The notes beneath the pieces are model-generated. The model was not told the DNA's origin, made no database searches, and saw only the letters and a program-made list of their open reading frames with translations. From Alteribacter populi (lineage in GTDB: Bacteria; Bacillota; Bacilli; Bacillales; Salisediminibacteriaceae), in NCBI RefSeq assembly GCF_002352765.1, contig NZ_KZ293963.1:642368-706367 (forward strand): a DNA stretch of 64,000 nucleotides. Reading direction: 5' to 3'. Of the stretch, positions 1 through 9,410 are shown in pieces. Position 1 is the first letter of the stretch, and each line of letters opens with the position of its first letter. A program made the translations under genes and the position numbers.

Positions 1-1641
1 GCAGGGGGAACACCGGTTTCTGGTTTGTTTGATTTTCTGCAAAGCATTCCTGCTTCTGTAGGATTACCCGTAATTCTAGGTATTTATGTTTTAATCGTTG
101 TGGGTCAAAATCTTCTCCAACGGCAAATTACAATTCGTAATGCTAAGATTCAACATGGGTTCTTCCGTCACATGAGGGTCGAAACTTATGAATCGTTGCT
201 CCATTCAGATTGGAATTTTTTCATTAAAAATAGAAAGTCTGATCTCATTAACATACTAACCTCTGAAATTGCTAAAGCAAGTGCTGGCACTCATTCCTTT
301 CTACAATTTATCACTTCGTTAATTTTTACGATTATTCAAATAGGTCTCGCGTTTTGGCTTTCTCCAAGTATTACAGTTTTCGTTTTACTTTCAGGATTAA
401 TTCTTATCTTTTTTTCACGTAATTTCCTTAAACGGTCTCTTGCACTGGGAAACCGTAATTTCACGTTAGGGAAAACCTATCTTGCCGGTATCACAGATCA
501 AATAAATGGGATTAAAGATATCAAAAGTAATACATTGGAAAGGTCAAGAATGGACTGGTACCGTAAAGTAACGACGAGTATAGAAAATGAGCAGGTTGAA
601 TTTACTAAATTAAAAACCATCTCACAAATGTATTATAAAATTGCTTCTGCTGTATTAATTGCGGTTTTCATATTTATTGCTGTCAACTTATTTAATGCCC
701 AGGCAGGTCAACTCATGTTAATCATCGTAATCTTTTCAAGGCTATGGCCAAAAGTAACCGGTATACAAGGGTCTATGGAGCAAATAGCGACAACGATTCC
801 GGCGTTTAAAGCTGTAAAGGCCCTGCAATATGAATGTGCAAATGCAAAGGAATTTGGAGGTAGTGAAGATCTTTCGAATGTAGAGCCTGTTCAGATTCAT
901 CAGGGGATTGAATGTGAGAAAGTGAGTTTTCGGTACAATAAAAATGAACCTACTTACGCTCTGAAAAATATTGATGCTTTTATCCCAACAAACCAAATGA
1001 CAGCGATTGTGGGGCGTTCAGGTGCTGGAAAAAGTACGATGATTGACTTATTTATGGGATTAAATCAACCGGAAGAAGGTAGGATCCTTATCGATGGGGC
1101 TCCTCTAACAACCGAGAATTTACTCCCTTTAAGAAGAGCAATAAGTTATGTACCACAAGATCCATTTCTTTTTAACGAAACGATTAGAGAAAATATGCAA
1201 TTGATTGAGCCGAATGCTACAGAGGAACAAATTTGGGATGCCTTAAAGTTTTCTTCAGCAGCAGAATTCGTAAGTAAACTTTCAGATGGGCTTGATACCC
1301 TAATTGGTGACCGGGGAATTAGACTTTCTGGAGGAGAGCGTCAACGGCTAGTTTTAGCACGAGCAATTTTAAGAAACCCTTCGATCCTTGTGTTAGATGA
1401 GGCCACGAGTGCCTTGGATTCTGAAAACGAGAAGAAAATCCAGGAAGCAATTGACCGATTAAAAGGTAGAATGACGATCATTGTGATAGCTCACCGGTTA
1501 TCTACTATAAAAAATGCAGATCAGGTCATTGTACTTGATGAAGGGCAAATCATTCAAAACGGCGAATTCGGGCAACTTGCCAATGAAAAAACGAGTGTGT
1601 TTAGCAATTTGCTTAGAAATCAAATGAAAGCTACTTTATAG
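1..1641 (+). CDS. ABC exporter, fused permease and ATPase (5' end outside window)
   Basis: The reading frame is open from base 1, so the N-terminus lies outside the window; 546 residues are visible. The first half has several hydrophobic membrane segments typical of an exporter transmembrane domain. The C-terminal half is a complete ATPase: Walker A GRSGAGKST, signature LSGGERQR, Walker B ILVLDEATSALD and the switch histidine in IAHRLST. Such half-transporters dimerise in the cytoplasmic membrane and export lipids, peptides or drugs. The substrate cannot be read from the sequence. A hairpin terminator follows directly, so this is the last gene of its transcript. A TTG at 25 is an internal codon, not the start. 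Confidence 0.9.
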   Translation, partial: AGGTPVSGLFDFLQSIPASVGLPVILGIYVLIVVGQNLLQRQITIRNAKIQHGFFRHMRVETYESLLHSDWNFFIKNRKSDLINILTSEIAKASAGTHSFLQFITSLIFTIIQIGLAFWLSPSITVFVLLSGLILIFFSRNFLKRSLALGNRNFTLGKTYLAGITDQINGIKDIKSNTLERSRMDWYRKVTTSIENEQVEFTKLKTISQMYYKIASAVLIAVFIFIAVNLFNAQAGQLMLIIVIFSRLWPKVTGIQGSMEQIATTIPAFKAVKALQYECANAKEFGGSEDLSNVEPVQIHQGIECEKVSFRYNKNEPTYALKNIDAFIPTNQMTAIVGRSGAGKSTMIDLFMGLNQPEEGRILIDGAPLTTENLLPLRRAISYVPQDPFLFNETIRENMQLIEPNATEEQIWDALKFSSAAEFVSKLSDGLDTLIGDRGIRLSGGERQRLVLARAILRNPSILVLDEATSALDSENEKKIQEAIDRLKGRMTIIVIAHRLSTIKNADQVIVLDEGQIIQNGEFGQLANEKTSVFSNLLRNQMKATL

Positions 1642-1642
1642 C

Positions 1643-1665
1643 ACTCACTTCTTATGAGTGTTTTT
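1643..1665 (+). terminator. Intrinsic terminator after ABC exporter
   Basis: A 6-bp stem CACTCA/TGAGTG is followed by five T, immediately after the stop codon of the ABC exporter. Confidence 0.7.
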
Positions 1666-1721
1666 AAAACAATTGGAGCGATAGGTTATGAAAATATTAG
1701 GAGGTAAGTTTTTGCTAATAA

Positions 1722-2684
1722 TTGCTTTTTTTTTTGCTTGTTGGTCTCGTTGTCTTTACCGTCTGGGACAACAACCGGATTAAAGTAGTAGTTCAAGACA
1801 TTACTTTAAATCAATTAACTGAGACCGATACGGAATTTACCATTCTCCAAATTACAGATTTGCATGAAAAAGAATTTGGACAGAATCAACAAAGATTGAT
1901 CAATGAAATTAATTCAATTGAATATGATGCGATTGTTTTTACAGGAGACATGTTGGACAGTACGGGGAGTACAAACTACGCTCCTTTTTACACTCTTATT
2001 GACGGGATTGATAATAAAGAACATGCTCTATTTGTTCCAGGGAATTCGGATCCTCTGACTTATCAATTGCATTCTGATGATACATTCAGTAAAAGTGACT
2101 TTATTAATGGAATGGAAGAAAGAGGAGTTCACCTATTAGAGTCTATCTATTCTGTGAATACAGGTTCAGCAACGACTCACTTTGTTTATTTTGAGTATTC
2201 TACCTTGAATGTAAGGCAAAGTCTCAATCATATCGAAGGCAACCGGCATTCTAATCACCCGGCCTATCAGGACAACCTTAACTATCAAGAGGAGCTATTA
2301 GCTAAAATGGATGCACTTGATTCATTAGAAGATAGTGACATAATTATCGCATTAAATCATTACCCGGTAGTGGATGACCGGATCGAGAAATTAAAAGGAA
2401 ATCCGAATTATAAATTTAGAGAATTCGATTTAATTCTTGCTGGACATTATCATGGTGGACAGTTTCGCATTCCCTTCCTTGGTGCTCCGTTTGTTCCTGA
2501 GCCGTATTATGAACGTTATGGTCTATTTCCACCTCAAGATAGAGTAAAGGGTTTATGGGAATACCAGGGTACTAAACAATACGTCAGCACTGGCTTAGGA
2601 AGTAGTGACGCATTGCCGTTTATGAAATTCCGCCTTTTCAATACCCCTGAAATCAATGTCCTTACAATTAAAGGAGAGAGGTAG
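1722..2684 (+). CDS. Membrane-anchored metallophosphoesterase (YkuE/YaeI-like)
   Basis: Calcineurin-type phosphoesterase: ITDLH, FTGDM, GNSD (usual GNHD, with Ser for His), NHYP and GHYHGGQ are in the expected order. One N-terminal hydrophobic segment suggests a membrane anchor with the catalytic domain outside. Homologues act on phosphodiesters, some on lipid or cell-wall substrates; the substrate here is unknown. The start is a problem. The frame opens at a TTG (1722) inside a run of ten T (1726-1735), 17 nt from a GGAGG. An ATG at 1688 with a GGAG in front is one base out of frame. Removing one T would join it and give a normal signal-anchor (MKILGGKFLL...). Either TTG is used, the tract slips, or the run length is a sequencing error. 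Confidence 0.85.
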   Translation: MLFFLLVGLVVFTVWDNNRIKVVVQDITLNQLTETDTEFTILQITDLHEKEFGQNQQRLINEINSIEYDAIVFTGDMLDSTGSTNYAPFYTLIDGIDNKEHALFVPGNSDPLTYQLHSDDTFSKSDFINGMEERGVHLLESIYSVNTGSATTHFVYFEYSTLNVRQSLNHIEGNRHSNHPAYQDNLNYQEELLAKMDALDSLEDSDIIIALNHYPVVDDRIEKLKGNPNYKFREFDLILAGHYHGGQFRIPFLGAPFVPEPYYERYGLFPPQDRVKGLWEYQGTKQYVSTGLGSSDALPFMKFRLFNTPEINVLTIKGER

Positions 2685-2863
2685 AGTCGTTCTTTATTAG
2701 ATTCTACCTTAGACTATTTCCTTTTCCCCACCTTACCCGCTATTAACGCTTCATTTCAAAATATCCTTACCTCTCCGTCATTTTTGTAACTAAATCTCCA
2801 CTCAATTCACCGATTAACTACGTTATACTATAAATAACAATGTGTTTGAAATGGAGGGGTATA

Positions 2864-3715
2864 ATGACTACGAAAAACACAATAAGTGCAGAGTGGTTAC
2901 GGGATCACTTAGGTGATAATGACCTTGTTATTGCTGATTGCCGCTTCGAGCTTGGTAATCCTGATAAAGGTTTTGAAGCCTATACTAAGGAACATATAGC
3001 CGGGGCTGTTTATATGGATTTAGAGCAAGATCTTTCCGCACCAATCGCTACACACGGTGGACGCCACCCATTACCTTCTTCTGAAAGATTAATTACAGTC
3101 TTCAGTAAAGCAGGGATCGACTCATCCAAAATGCTCGTTTGCTATGATGACCAAGGAGGAGCGATGGCTTCAAGGCTGTGGTGGATGCTGAAATATGCCG
3201 GCCACGATCATGCGGTTATTTTAGAAGAAGGATTTTCTGCGTGGAAAACACGGGGTTTTCCAACGTCAAATGAAAAACCAAATCCAGAAATGGCACAATT
3301 TGTCCCTAAAATACAACCTAACATGCTCGCCACAATGGAAGAAGTAAAACAGAAAATAACCGATGACGATGTTCTTTTGATTGATTCAAGATCAGCTGAA
3401 AGATATTCTGGTGATAAAGAACCCGTTGATCCTGTTGCAGGCCATATTCCCAGAGCTGTGAATGAAGATTGGCAAAATCGCTTGGCTAATGGTGGAAAGT
3501 GGAAATCAAAACAAGATCAAGCTGAGGACCTTAATAAGTATGTTAAAGCAGATAAAGAATTAATTGTCTATTGCGGATCAGGGGTGACGGCGTGCGCAAA
3601 TGTTCTTGCGTTTGATGAGGTAGGATTAAAGCCAAAGTTATATGCAGGCAGCTGGAGTGATTGGATTACCTATGAAAATAACCCAATACACACAGGGAAC
3701 GGCAAAAAGGTCTGA
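2864..3715 (+). CDS. Sulfurtransferase, two rhodanese domains (MST/SseA-like)
   Basis: 283 residues with two rhodanese domains. The C-terminal domain has the catalytic loop CGSGVTA, the form typical of 3-mercaptopyruvate sulfurtransferases and close thiosulfate sulfurtransferases. The enzyme moves a sulfane sulfur from mercaptopyruvate or thiosulfate to an acceptor in the cytoplasm. The start at 2864 was chosen because GGAGGGG lies 5 nt upstream; an in-frame ATG at 2840 lies before that site. Single gene. The exact donor cannot be decided from sequence alone. Confidence 0.9.
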   Translation: MTTKNTISAEWLRDHLGDNDLVIADCRFELGNPDKGFEAYTKEHIAGAVYMDLEQDLSAPIATHGGRHPLPSSERLITVFSKAGIDSSKMLVCYDDQGGAMASRLWWMLKYAGHDHAVILEEGFSAWKTRGFPTSNEKPNPEMAQFVPKIQPNMLATMEEVKQKITDDDVLLIDSRSAERYSGDKEPVDPVAGHIPRAVNEDWQNRLANGGKWKSKQDQAEDLNKYVKADKELIVYCGSGVTACANVLAFDEVGLKPKLYAGSWSDWITYENNPIHTGNGKKV

Positions 3716-3812
3716 ATAAAAACTGTTTTTTAGAAGCGATCTCTTTAAAAATCAAGTTTTACCAAGTAAAATAGCAGATAGATAGAGAGCACAAAGAAAT
3801 GAGGGGAACAAC

Positions 3813-4016
3813 GTGAATTATACACCAGTGATCATTATCGGTGCGATAATCTGTGTCATAGCCTTAGTGAGCACTATCGTTATTGGGATCGATCCAACCG
3901 ATCAAAATTATAAAAAATCCACGAAAAAGCGAATGGTAATTTTATCGGCGATTTACGTCGTTACTTTTGTCCCGGCACTGACTTGGACGGTAGTTTATTA
4001 TTACTTTTTACGGTAG
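3813..4016 (+). CDS. Small membrane protein, two membrane segments
   Basis: 67 residues, GTG start preceded by GAGGGG. Two hydrophobic stretches (about residues 4-25 and 42-65) flank a short charged loop rich in Lys. A compact terminator follows, supporting a real transcription unit. I do not recognise a characterised family; the pattern resembles small conserved membrane proteins of Bacillaceae. Confidence 0.65.
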   Translation: MNYTPVIIIGAIICVIALVSTIVIGIDPTDQNYKKSTKKRMVILSAIYVVTFVPALTWTVVYYYFLR

Positions 4017-4027
4017 ACAAATAGTTT

Positions 4028-4059
4028 AAACATGCACTCGATTAGGGTGCATGTTTTTT
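4028..4059 (+). terminator. Intrinsic terminator
   Basis: Stem CATGCAC/GTGCATG extended by A/T pairs, with six T after it, 12 nt downstream of the small membrane protein gene. Confidence 0.8.
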
Positions 4060-4517
4060 GTGTTTGGCTCTGGTAAAGGTAGTGCTGTTTTGGATACAAA
4101 AGACTGACTACACGCGAGATAGTAGTCGGTTTTAGGTTTATACACATTATTCAACTAATAGTTCCCCTTTCGCTCAGTAAAATAGGTGTGGATAGTGGGG
4201 TGCTTCACAGCTTTTTATACATACGCCTAATATCCACGTACATATAAGAATGTATCCCCCTCCTAAAATGCTAGGATGTTCAAAAATTAGAATGCAACCT
4301 CATGGATGAAAATTCAAAATTTTTAAGGCTTTCTGCATCCATGGAAAAAAGCCAAGTTTCCTATGTGTGTTGGCTCAGACGGTTCGGAATAGAGAGGAAG
4401 AACTAATTATTTAATTTTTGGAGGAATATCAACAAGTTTCTTGAATTAAATATGATATATCTTTATGAAAATCGCTCCCCGGTCAAGCTCTTTATTATAA
4501 TAGCAGGAGGGATGATA
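4060..4517. other. Intergenic region with two inverted repeats, no gene seen
   Basis: No supported coding sequence. A 9-bp hairpin (ACTGACTAC with GTAGTCGGT) followed by TTTT lies near 4104-4135. An 8-bp inverted repeat CATGGATG/CATCCATG spans about 4301-4343. The promoter of the downstream protease gene should lie here but no convincing -35/-10 pair was found. Confidence 0.4.
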
Positions 4518-5528
4518 GTGGCTCATTTATCCAAGGATGAGAAGGCAAAATTAAAAAAGGTGAAAAGTAAATCGAATGAAGATGTCATGTTAAAAAAACA
4601 AAACGTCGTTGGTGTTGGAATCGGTATTAAATTTCAGGGTGGAAAATCAACGAACCGGCCTGCTTTAATTACTTTTGTAACGAATAAACAGCCATTAACC
4701 GCCCTGTCCAAAGATGACGTTGTACCTGAAACCATTGACGGTGTAGAAACAGACGTCATTCAAATCGGTCTTCCTGAGATCCAGAATTATCGCGAAGAAA
4801 ATGTTAAAACGAAAGAATCAGACCTCATGCGGACACTTCCTGGTAATGAACTGAACACAAAAGTTAGACCTGTGAAAGGTGGGTGGAGCATAGGCCACCC
4901 CGACATTACTGCTGGAACTGTTGGAGCGGTTGTCTTTAATAGAGGCGACTCCAACATAACAAAGTATTATATACTTTCCAATAATCACATATTAGCAAAC
5001 AGCAACAGTGCGAATATTGGTGATCCAATTTTACAGCCAGGAGCAGTCGACGGAGGAAGCGCCCCTGATGATCAAGTAGCGACTCTTAGCCGTTTTGTAC
5101 CTATTGACCTTACCCCTGAAATACCGTTAGAGGAGCATAATAATGTAGTAGATGCAGCGATTGCAGAAGGTTCGCTTCAAGAGCTCGATCGCGAGGTATA
5201 TTGGAGCGGCTATGTTAAAGGCTGGGTTGAAAAAGACAACATTGAGGTAGGAGAAACGGTTAAGAAAACAGGAAGAACAAGTGGCTATACGACAGGGGAG
5301 ATTTTATCTGTAGATGCGACGATTGATGTGAATTTCGGCGATAACCAGGTAGCACGCTTCCATGATCAAATTCTCACATCCCACATGTCAGAAGGTGGTG
5401 ACAGTGGATCGTTAGTCACGGATATGGACAACCGCGCTGTAGGTCTATTATTTGCTGGAAGCCCTGAGGTGACAATTTTAAATCAAATTGAAAACGTGAG
5501 AAAGCTCTTGGAAATTGATTTTGTGTAA
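4518..5528 (+). CDS. Trypsin-fold serine protease-like protein, probably cytoplasmic
   Basis: 336 residues. A chymotrypsin-like triad is visible: His in SNNHILA, Asp in VVDAAIAE and Ser in GGDSGSL. There is no signal peptide or membrane segment; the N-terminus is Lys-rich, so an intracellular location is inferred. The start at GTG 4518 sits 7 nt after AGGAGG; the frame is open further upstream to 4452 but without a ribosome binding site. Proteolytic activity is inferred from the intact triad; natural substrates are unknown. A terminator follows. Confidence 0.75.
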   Translation: MAHLSKDEKAKLKKVKSKSNEDVMLKKQNVVGVGIGIKFQGGKSTNRPALITFVTNKQPLTALSKDDVVPETIDGVETDVIQIGLPEIQNYREENVKTKESDLMRTLPGNELNTKVRPVKGGWSIGHPDITAGTVGAVVFNRGDSNITKYYILSNNHILANSNSANIGDPILQPGAVDGGSAPDDQVATLSRFVPIDLTPEIPLEEHNNVVDAAIAEGSLQELDREVYWSGYVKGWVEKDNIEVGETVKKTGRTSGYTTGEILSVDATIDVNFGDNQVARFHDQILTSHMSEGGDSGSLVTDMDNRAVGLLFAGSPEVTILNQIENVRKLLEIDFV

Positions 5529-5532
5529 GTTT

Positions 5533-5565
5533 AATTCCCCATCAGTTTAGATGGGGAATTTTTAT
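5533..5565 (+). terminator. Intrinsic terminator
   Basis: Ten-bp stem AATTCCCCAT/ATGGGGAATT with a T-rich tail just after the protease stop codon. Confidence 0.85.
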
Positions 5566-5714
5566 TTGCCTTTTTGGTTCGTTTAGTGAATGGTTAAAGT
5601 CTAAAGAGAAGACTCATCGACCCTCCTTCTGTTTGTTGTATATTAATATTGGGTACGCTTAAATTATAAATAGGTTTAAATGACCACCTTACATAATAAA
5701 TGGATGAACTTTAG

Positions 5715-5830
5715 GGATGTTCCAAAAAGGCCTGGAAAATAGCTGTCCAGTTTTAGCAGCTACTGCTAGCACCGTCATGTCCTGCTGCGAACGCAGAAGC
5801 CACCGCTCATTTGTCCTCCTTTTTGAACAC
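5715..5830. repeat. Intergenic repeat A, copy 1 (MITE-like, 116 bp)
   Basis: Its ends are near-inverted: GGATGTTCCAAAAAGG on the left and CCTTTTTGAACAC on the right. The same ends and the same length of 116 bp recur at 63284-63399. It ends 28 nt before the speD start codon, so speD is transcribed through it or from it. Confidence 0.6.
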
Positions 5831-5857
5831 TCACTTTTAGAAAAGGAGAAATGAATA

Positions 5858-6670
5858 TTGACACTAACCCCAGAACAGCGTATTGAACTGCATGATTTTA
5901 ACAACTTAACAAAATCACTGAGCTTTAATATGTATGACATATGCTTTACAAAAACAAAAGCAGAGCGGGAAGCATATATCAATTATATTGATGAACAATA
6001 CAATGCGGATCGTTTGACAAAGATCTTAACGGACGTTGCAGATATCATTGGAGCACATGTCTTAAATATTGCAAAACAAGATTACGAACCTCAAGGGGCA
6101 AGTGTGACCGTGCTGATAGCTGAAGGACCGGTTGAAGAAGCTCCGGATACTGCATTTCATGAATCCCCTGGTCCGCTTCCTGAGTCAGCTGTTTTTCATT
6201 TAGATAAAAGTCATATTACGGTTCATACGTACCCTGAATACCACCCTTATGAAGGGATCAGTACGTTTAGGTCAGACATCGATGTCTCTACATGCGGAGA
6301 AATTTCACCTCTAAAAGCGCTGAATTATATGATCCATTCCTTTGACACGGACATAATGACGATGGATTATCGTGTTCGCGGCTTCACAAGAGATGTAAAT
6401 GGTCACAAACTTTTTATTGACCACAGTATAAATTCCATTCAAAATTACATTCCTGATGAAGTAAAAAGGTGTTTTGACATGATCGATGTGAACATTTATC
6501 AAGAGAACATTTTCCATACGAAGTGTAGACTTAAGGAATTTGATTTAAATAACTACCTGTTCGGATACAAAAAAGATAAATTATCAGCAGAAGAACAAAA
6601 AGAGATAACGGGAAAACTCCGGCATGAAATGGATGAAATCTATTATGGCAAAAACATCGATCAAAGCTAA
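5858..6670 (+). CDS. speD: S-adenosylmethionine decarboxylase proenzyme, E. coli type
   Basis: 270 residues, matching the long enterobacterial-type enzyme rather than the roughly 126-residue form of B. subtilis. It makes decarboxylated SAM, the aminopropyl donor for spermidine. The self-cleavage site is visible as LDKSHITVHTYPE, with cleavage expected between Lys117 and Ser118 so that Ser118 becomes the pyruvoyl group. The conserved cysteine in STCGEISPLKA is Cys146. TTG start, 9 nt after AAAAGGAG; an ATG at 5851 is out of frame. Single-gene unit closed by a terminator. Confidence 0.93.
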   Translation: MTLTPEQRIELHDFNNLTKSLSFNMYDICFTKTKAEREAYINYIDEQYNADRLTKILTDVADIIGAHVLNIAKQDYEPQGASVTVLIAEGPVEEAPDTAFHESPGPLPESAVFHLDKSHITVHTYPEYHPYEGISTFRSDIDVSTCGEISPLKALNYMIHSFDTDIMTMDYRVRGFTRDVNGHKLFIDHSINSIQNYIPDEVKRCFDMIDVNIYQENIFHTKCRLKEFDLNNYLFGYKKDKLSAEEQKEITGKLRHEMDEIYYGKNIDQS

Positions 6671-6680
6671 TTGTGTAGAA

Positions 6681-6714
6681 AGCCTTGGCCAAAATTATGG
6701 TTAAGGTTTTTTTT
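6681..6714 (+). terminator. Intrinsic terminator of speD
   Basis: Stem CCTTGGCC/GGTTAAGG (two G-T pairs) followed by eight T. Confidence 0.85.
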
Positions 6715-6898
6715 GGAGGGGAAATCCTGCAAAACCCTTTTATCATAGTACTTTAGCCGTTATTTTTTTAAAAGTTGTTACTTACGCACTATTCAAAAAG
6801 TTGTTAATTTTCTAAAAAAGAATGAATTTAATAGGTTAATGTCGTATATTATTAATGTAGAGCTATATTACTTATTTTATAGGGGAGGTAGAAAGAAT

Positions 6899-8269
6899 TT
6901 GAATCAATTGAATCACAATCAAAGAGATTTAGGACAAAATGGTCGTGAGCAATGGGCTACAAAGATTGGGTTTATGTTAGCGGCTATGGGTTCTGCAGTG
7001 GGGTTAGGGAATATATGGCGATTCTCCTATGTTGCAGGGGAAAATGGAGGAGCAGCATTCCTGCTCATTTATATCGCTATGATCATTATGATTGGTGTTC
7101 CGATTATGATGGCGGAGTTCTCGATTGGACGTAAGGCACAAAGTGATGCAGTCGGTTCTTTCCAAAATTTATCACCAGGTAAACCATGGGTAGCAGCTGG
7201 TTTCCTCGGAGTAGCGTCAGCATTTATTATCCTATCGTTTTACGGAGTTGTTGCAGGCTGGACATTAAAATATTTCACAGGGTATTTGACTGGAACTTTA
7301 TGGTCTGAGCCAAGTGGGGGATATGTAGATTACTTCGTCGGCTTTATTGGCAGTCCATTAGAACCACTCATTTGGCAATTCATCTTCATGGGAGCAACAA
7401 TTGGGATTGTATTACTAGGGATTAAGAAAGGGATTGAAAAAGCGAACGTTATCTTAATGCCAACATTGGCGATTCTCTTAATTATCTTAGGTATTTACAG
7501 TTTAACACTTGGTGGAGCAAGTGAAGGGTTAGCCTTCTTATTTTCACCTGACTGGAGCATACTCAGTGAACCTAGTATTTATCTAGCTGCGTTAGGTCAA
7601 GCGTTCTTCTCTCTTAGCTTAGGGATGGGGGCATTGATCACTTATGGTAGTTACTTATCGAAAAAAGAACGATTACCAGGGGCAACAGCTGGAATTGCAT
7701 CAATGGATACAATCTTTGCGATCATTGCTGGTGTTGTGATTTTCCCAGCTGTATTTGCTTTCGGTGCAGAACCAGACAGTGGAGCGGGGTTAGTATTCTT
7801 TACGCTTCCAGCTATTTTTGATGAAATGGCACTTGGTGGAATTGTCGGTTTAGCGTTCTTCTTTTTACTAGCAGCTGCTGGTTTGTCTTCTGCAATTTCC
7901 TTATTAGAGGTGGCAGTAGCGTACTTTATTAGAAAGTTCGGTTGGACGCGTAAAAAGACAGCACTCATCATTGGTGGGTTGATTTTCTTACTAGGGGTAC
8001 CGTCATCACTAAGTAACGGTCCATTTTCAGAATTCATTTTATTCGACCGCGTATTTATGGATAATATGGAATTCTTATCTGACATCTTCCTACCACTTGG
8101 CGGGTTAATTATCGCTCTATTCGTAGGTTGGGGTTGGAAGAAAACAGAAGCACTCCAAGCATCCGATTTTGGCAATTCAACGATCGGAGCTGTATGGTTA
8201 TTTATCTTGAAGTTCATTGCTCCGGTTGCGATCTTCCTTGTGTTCTTATTCGCACTAGGAGTATTATAA
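6899..8269 (+). CDS. Sodium-dependent neurotransmitter-symporter family transporter
   Basis: 456 residues, strongly hydrophobic with about 11-12 membrane segments. The first segment carries the family hallmark GLGNIWRFSYVAGENGGAAF, where main-chain atoms bind sodium and substrate. Members use the sodium gradient to import amino acids or related amines, which suits a sodium-coupled bacterium. TTG start at 6899 preceded by AGGGGAGGT; the frame extends upstream to 6839 without a ribosome binding site. The substrate cannot be assigned. Monocistronic with its own terminator. Confidence 0.9.
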   Translation: MNQLNHNQRDLGQNGREQWATKIGFMLAAMGSAVGLGNIWRFSYVAGENGGAAFLLIYIAMIIMIGVPIMMAEFSIGRKAQSDAVGSFQNLSPGKPWVAAGFLGVASAFIILSFYGVVAGWTLKYFTGYLTGTLWSEPSGGYVDYFVGFIGSPLEPLIWQFIFMGATIGIVLLGIKKGIEKANVILMPTLAILLIILGIYSLTLGGASEGLAFLFSPDWSILSEPSIYLAALGQAFFSLSLGMGALITYGSYLSKKERLPGATAGIASMDTIFAIIAGVVIFPAVFAFGAEPDSGAGLVFFTLPAIFDEMALGGIVGLAFFFLLAAAGLSSAISLLEVAVAYFIRKFGWTRKKTALIIGGLIFLLGVPSSLSNGPFSEFILFDRVFMDNMEFLSDIFLPLGGLIIALFVGWGWKKTEALQASDFGNSTIGAVWLFILKFIAPVAIFLVFLFALGVL

Positions 8270-8286
8270 GATTAACGAATATGAAA

Positions 8287-8317
8287 AACCGTTGAGATAT
8301 ATTCTCAGCGGTTTTTT
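8287..8317 (+). terminator. Intrinsic terminator
   Basis: Ten-bp stem AACCGTTGAG/CTCAGCGGTT followed by a T run. Confidence 0.85.
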
Positions 8318-8474
8318 ACTGTTACAGCTTGAGAAAAAAGTAATAGCTATCTTACCGTCTACGTCCTCGTGGCCAGTTTCACATGTAAGAAAAATCCAAG
8401 TTTTTCTTAGTTGCTAGAAAGTGTTTTTATCGGTATCGTTATAACGAAATAGAGTGGAAAAGGATGAACAGCGC

Positions 8475-9410
8475 GTGAATGATCAAACATCAATATATAC
8501 CTATGCCTTCACAGAAGAAGAGCACCCGTTATGTCAAATGGAAATGAGAGCATTTTTCGGATTTGATACGAGAAACCATACAATAGAAACAGACATTCAA
8601 ATCACTCCTAATCGTAGTCCGTTTATGAAGGAACGGATTGACGTCTTATTTGAAGGAAATGACTTACAGGAGATTGTTGATCAAGTCACAAGTCTGCCAG
8701 CTAGTGACACCACATTTAAAGTCGTCTCAGTGAAAAATCCAGATGCCGAAAAAATATCATTTGCCAAAGGCCGAGAAATTGAACGGGAAATTGGATTAAA
8801 GTTAAACGGAACGGCTGATTTACATGATCCTGAAAAGTTGTACGGAGTTATACATAAAGATAATCGTTGGGTTTTTGGAGACCTTTATTATCACGAGCCT
8901 ATCTGGACGCGCCATCAGAAAAAGCCTTACGCTTATTCGACTGCGCTTAGTTCACGTATTGCAAGAGCGGTTGCCAATATTGCTGTTCCCAACCCCGATG
9001 GTATAAAAGCAGTTGACCCTTGTTGCGGTATTGGGACTGTTCTTTTAGAAGCATGCTCAATGGGGATTGATGTTAAAGGAAGTGATATCAACCCAAAGGT
9101 CGTATATGGATCGAGAAAAAACCTCGCCTATTTTGGTTACGAAGCAGACGTTGCACTTAAGAATATTCAAGAGGTTGAAGAAGCTTTCGATGTAGCGATC
9201 ATCGATATGCCCTATAATTTGTGCTCCGTTTTGTCAGCACGAGATCAGCTAGCTATGTTAAAGAGCGCTCGCCGTTTTGCTGAGAAAGTGGTCATTGTAA
9301 CGATCGAACCCATTGACGATGCCATCACAAAAGCCGGCTTATCAATTGTGGACCGTTCAGCTTTTAGAAAAAACGGTGCATTCACTCGAGAAGTACTCTT
9401 ATGTGAGTAA
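8475..9410 (+). CDS. TRM11-family SAM-dependent RNA methyltransferase
   Basis: 311 residues. An N-terminal THUMP-like region precedes a Rossmann methyltransferase domain with the SAM-binding loop DPCCGIGTVLLEA and the catalytic-type motif DMPYN, the NPPY equivalent of base N-methyltransferases. The family methylates guanosine in tRNA or related RNA; the exact target here is unknown. GTG at 8475 is preferred because AAAGGA lies upstream; another in-frame GTG at 8454 is possible and adds seven residues. Confidence 0.8.
   Translation: MNDQTSIYTYAFTEEEHPLCQMEMRAFFGFDTRNHTIETDIQITPNRSPFMKERIDVLFEGNDLQEIVDQVTSLPASDTTFKVVSVKNPDAEKISFAKGREIEREIGLKLNGTADLHDPEKLYGVIHKDNRWVFGDLYYHEPIWTRHQKKPYAYSTALSSRIARAVANIAVPNPDGIKAVDPCCGIGTVLLEACSMGIDVKGSDINPKVVYGSRKNLAYFGYEADVALKNIQEVEEAFDVAIIDMPYNLCSVLSARDQLAMLKSARRFAEKVVIVTIEPIDDAITKAGLSIVDRSAFRKNGAFTREVLLCE

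Noticed and set aside
5689..5982. 97-residue minus-strand ORF over the start of speD
   Set aside because: It is formed by repeat A and the antisense of speD.
7651..8217. 188-residue minus-strand ORF inside the sodium symporter gene
   Set aside because: Antisense shadow of hydrophobic codons; the plus strand clearly encodes the transporter.
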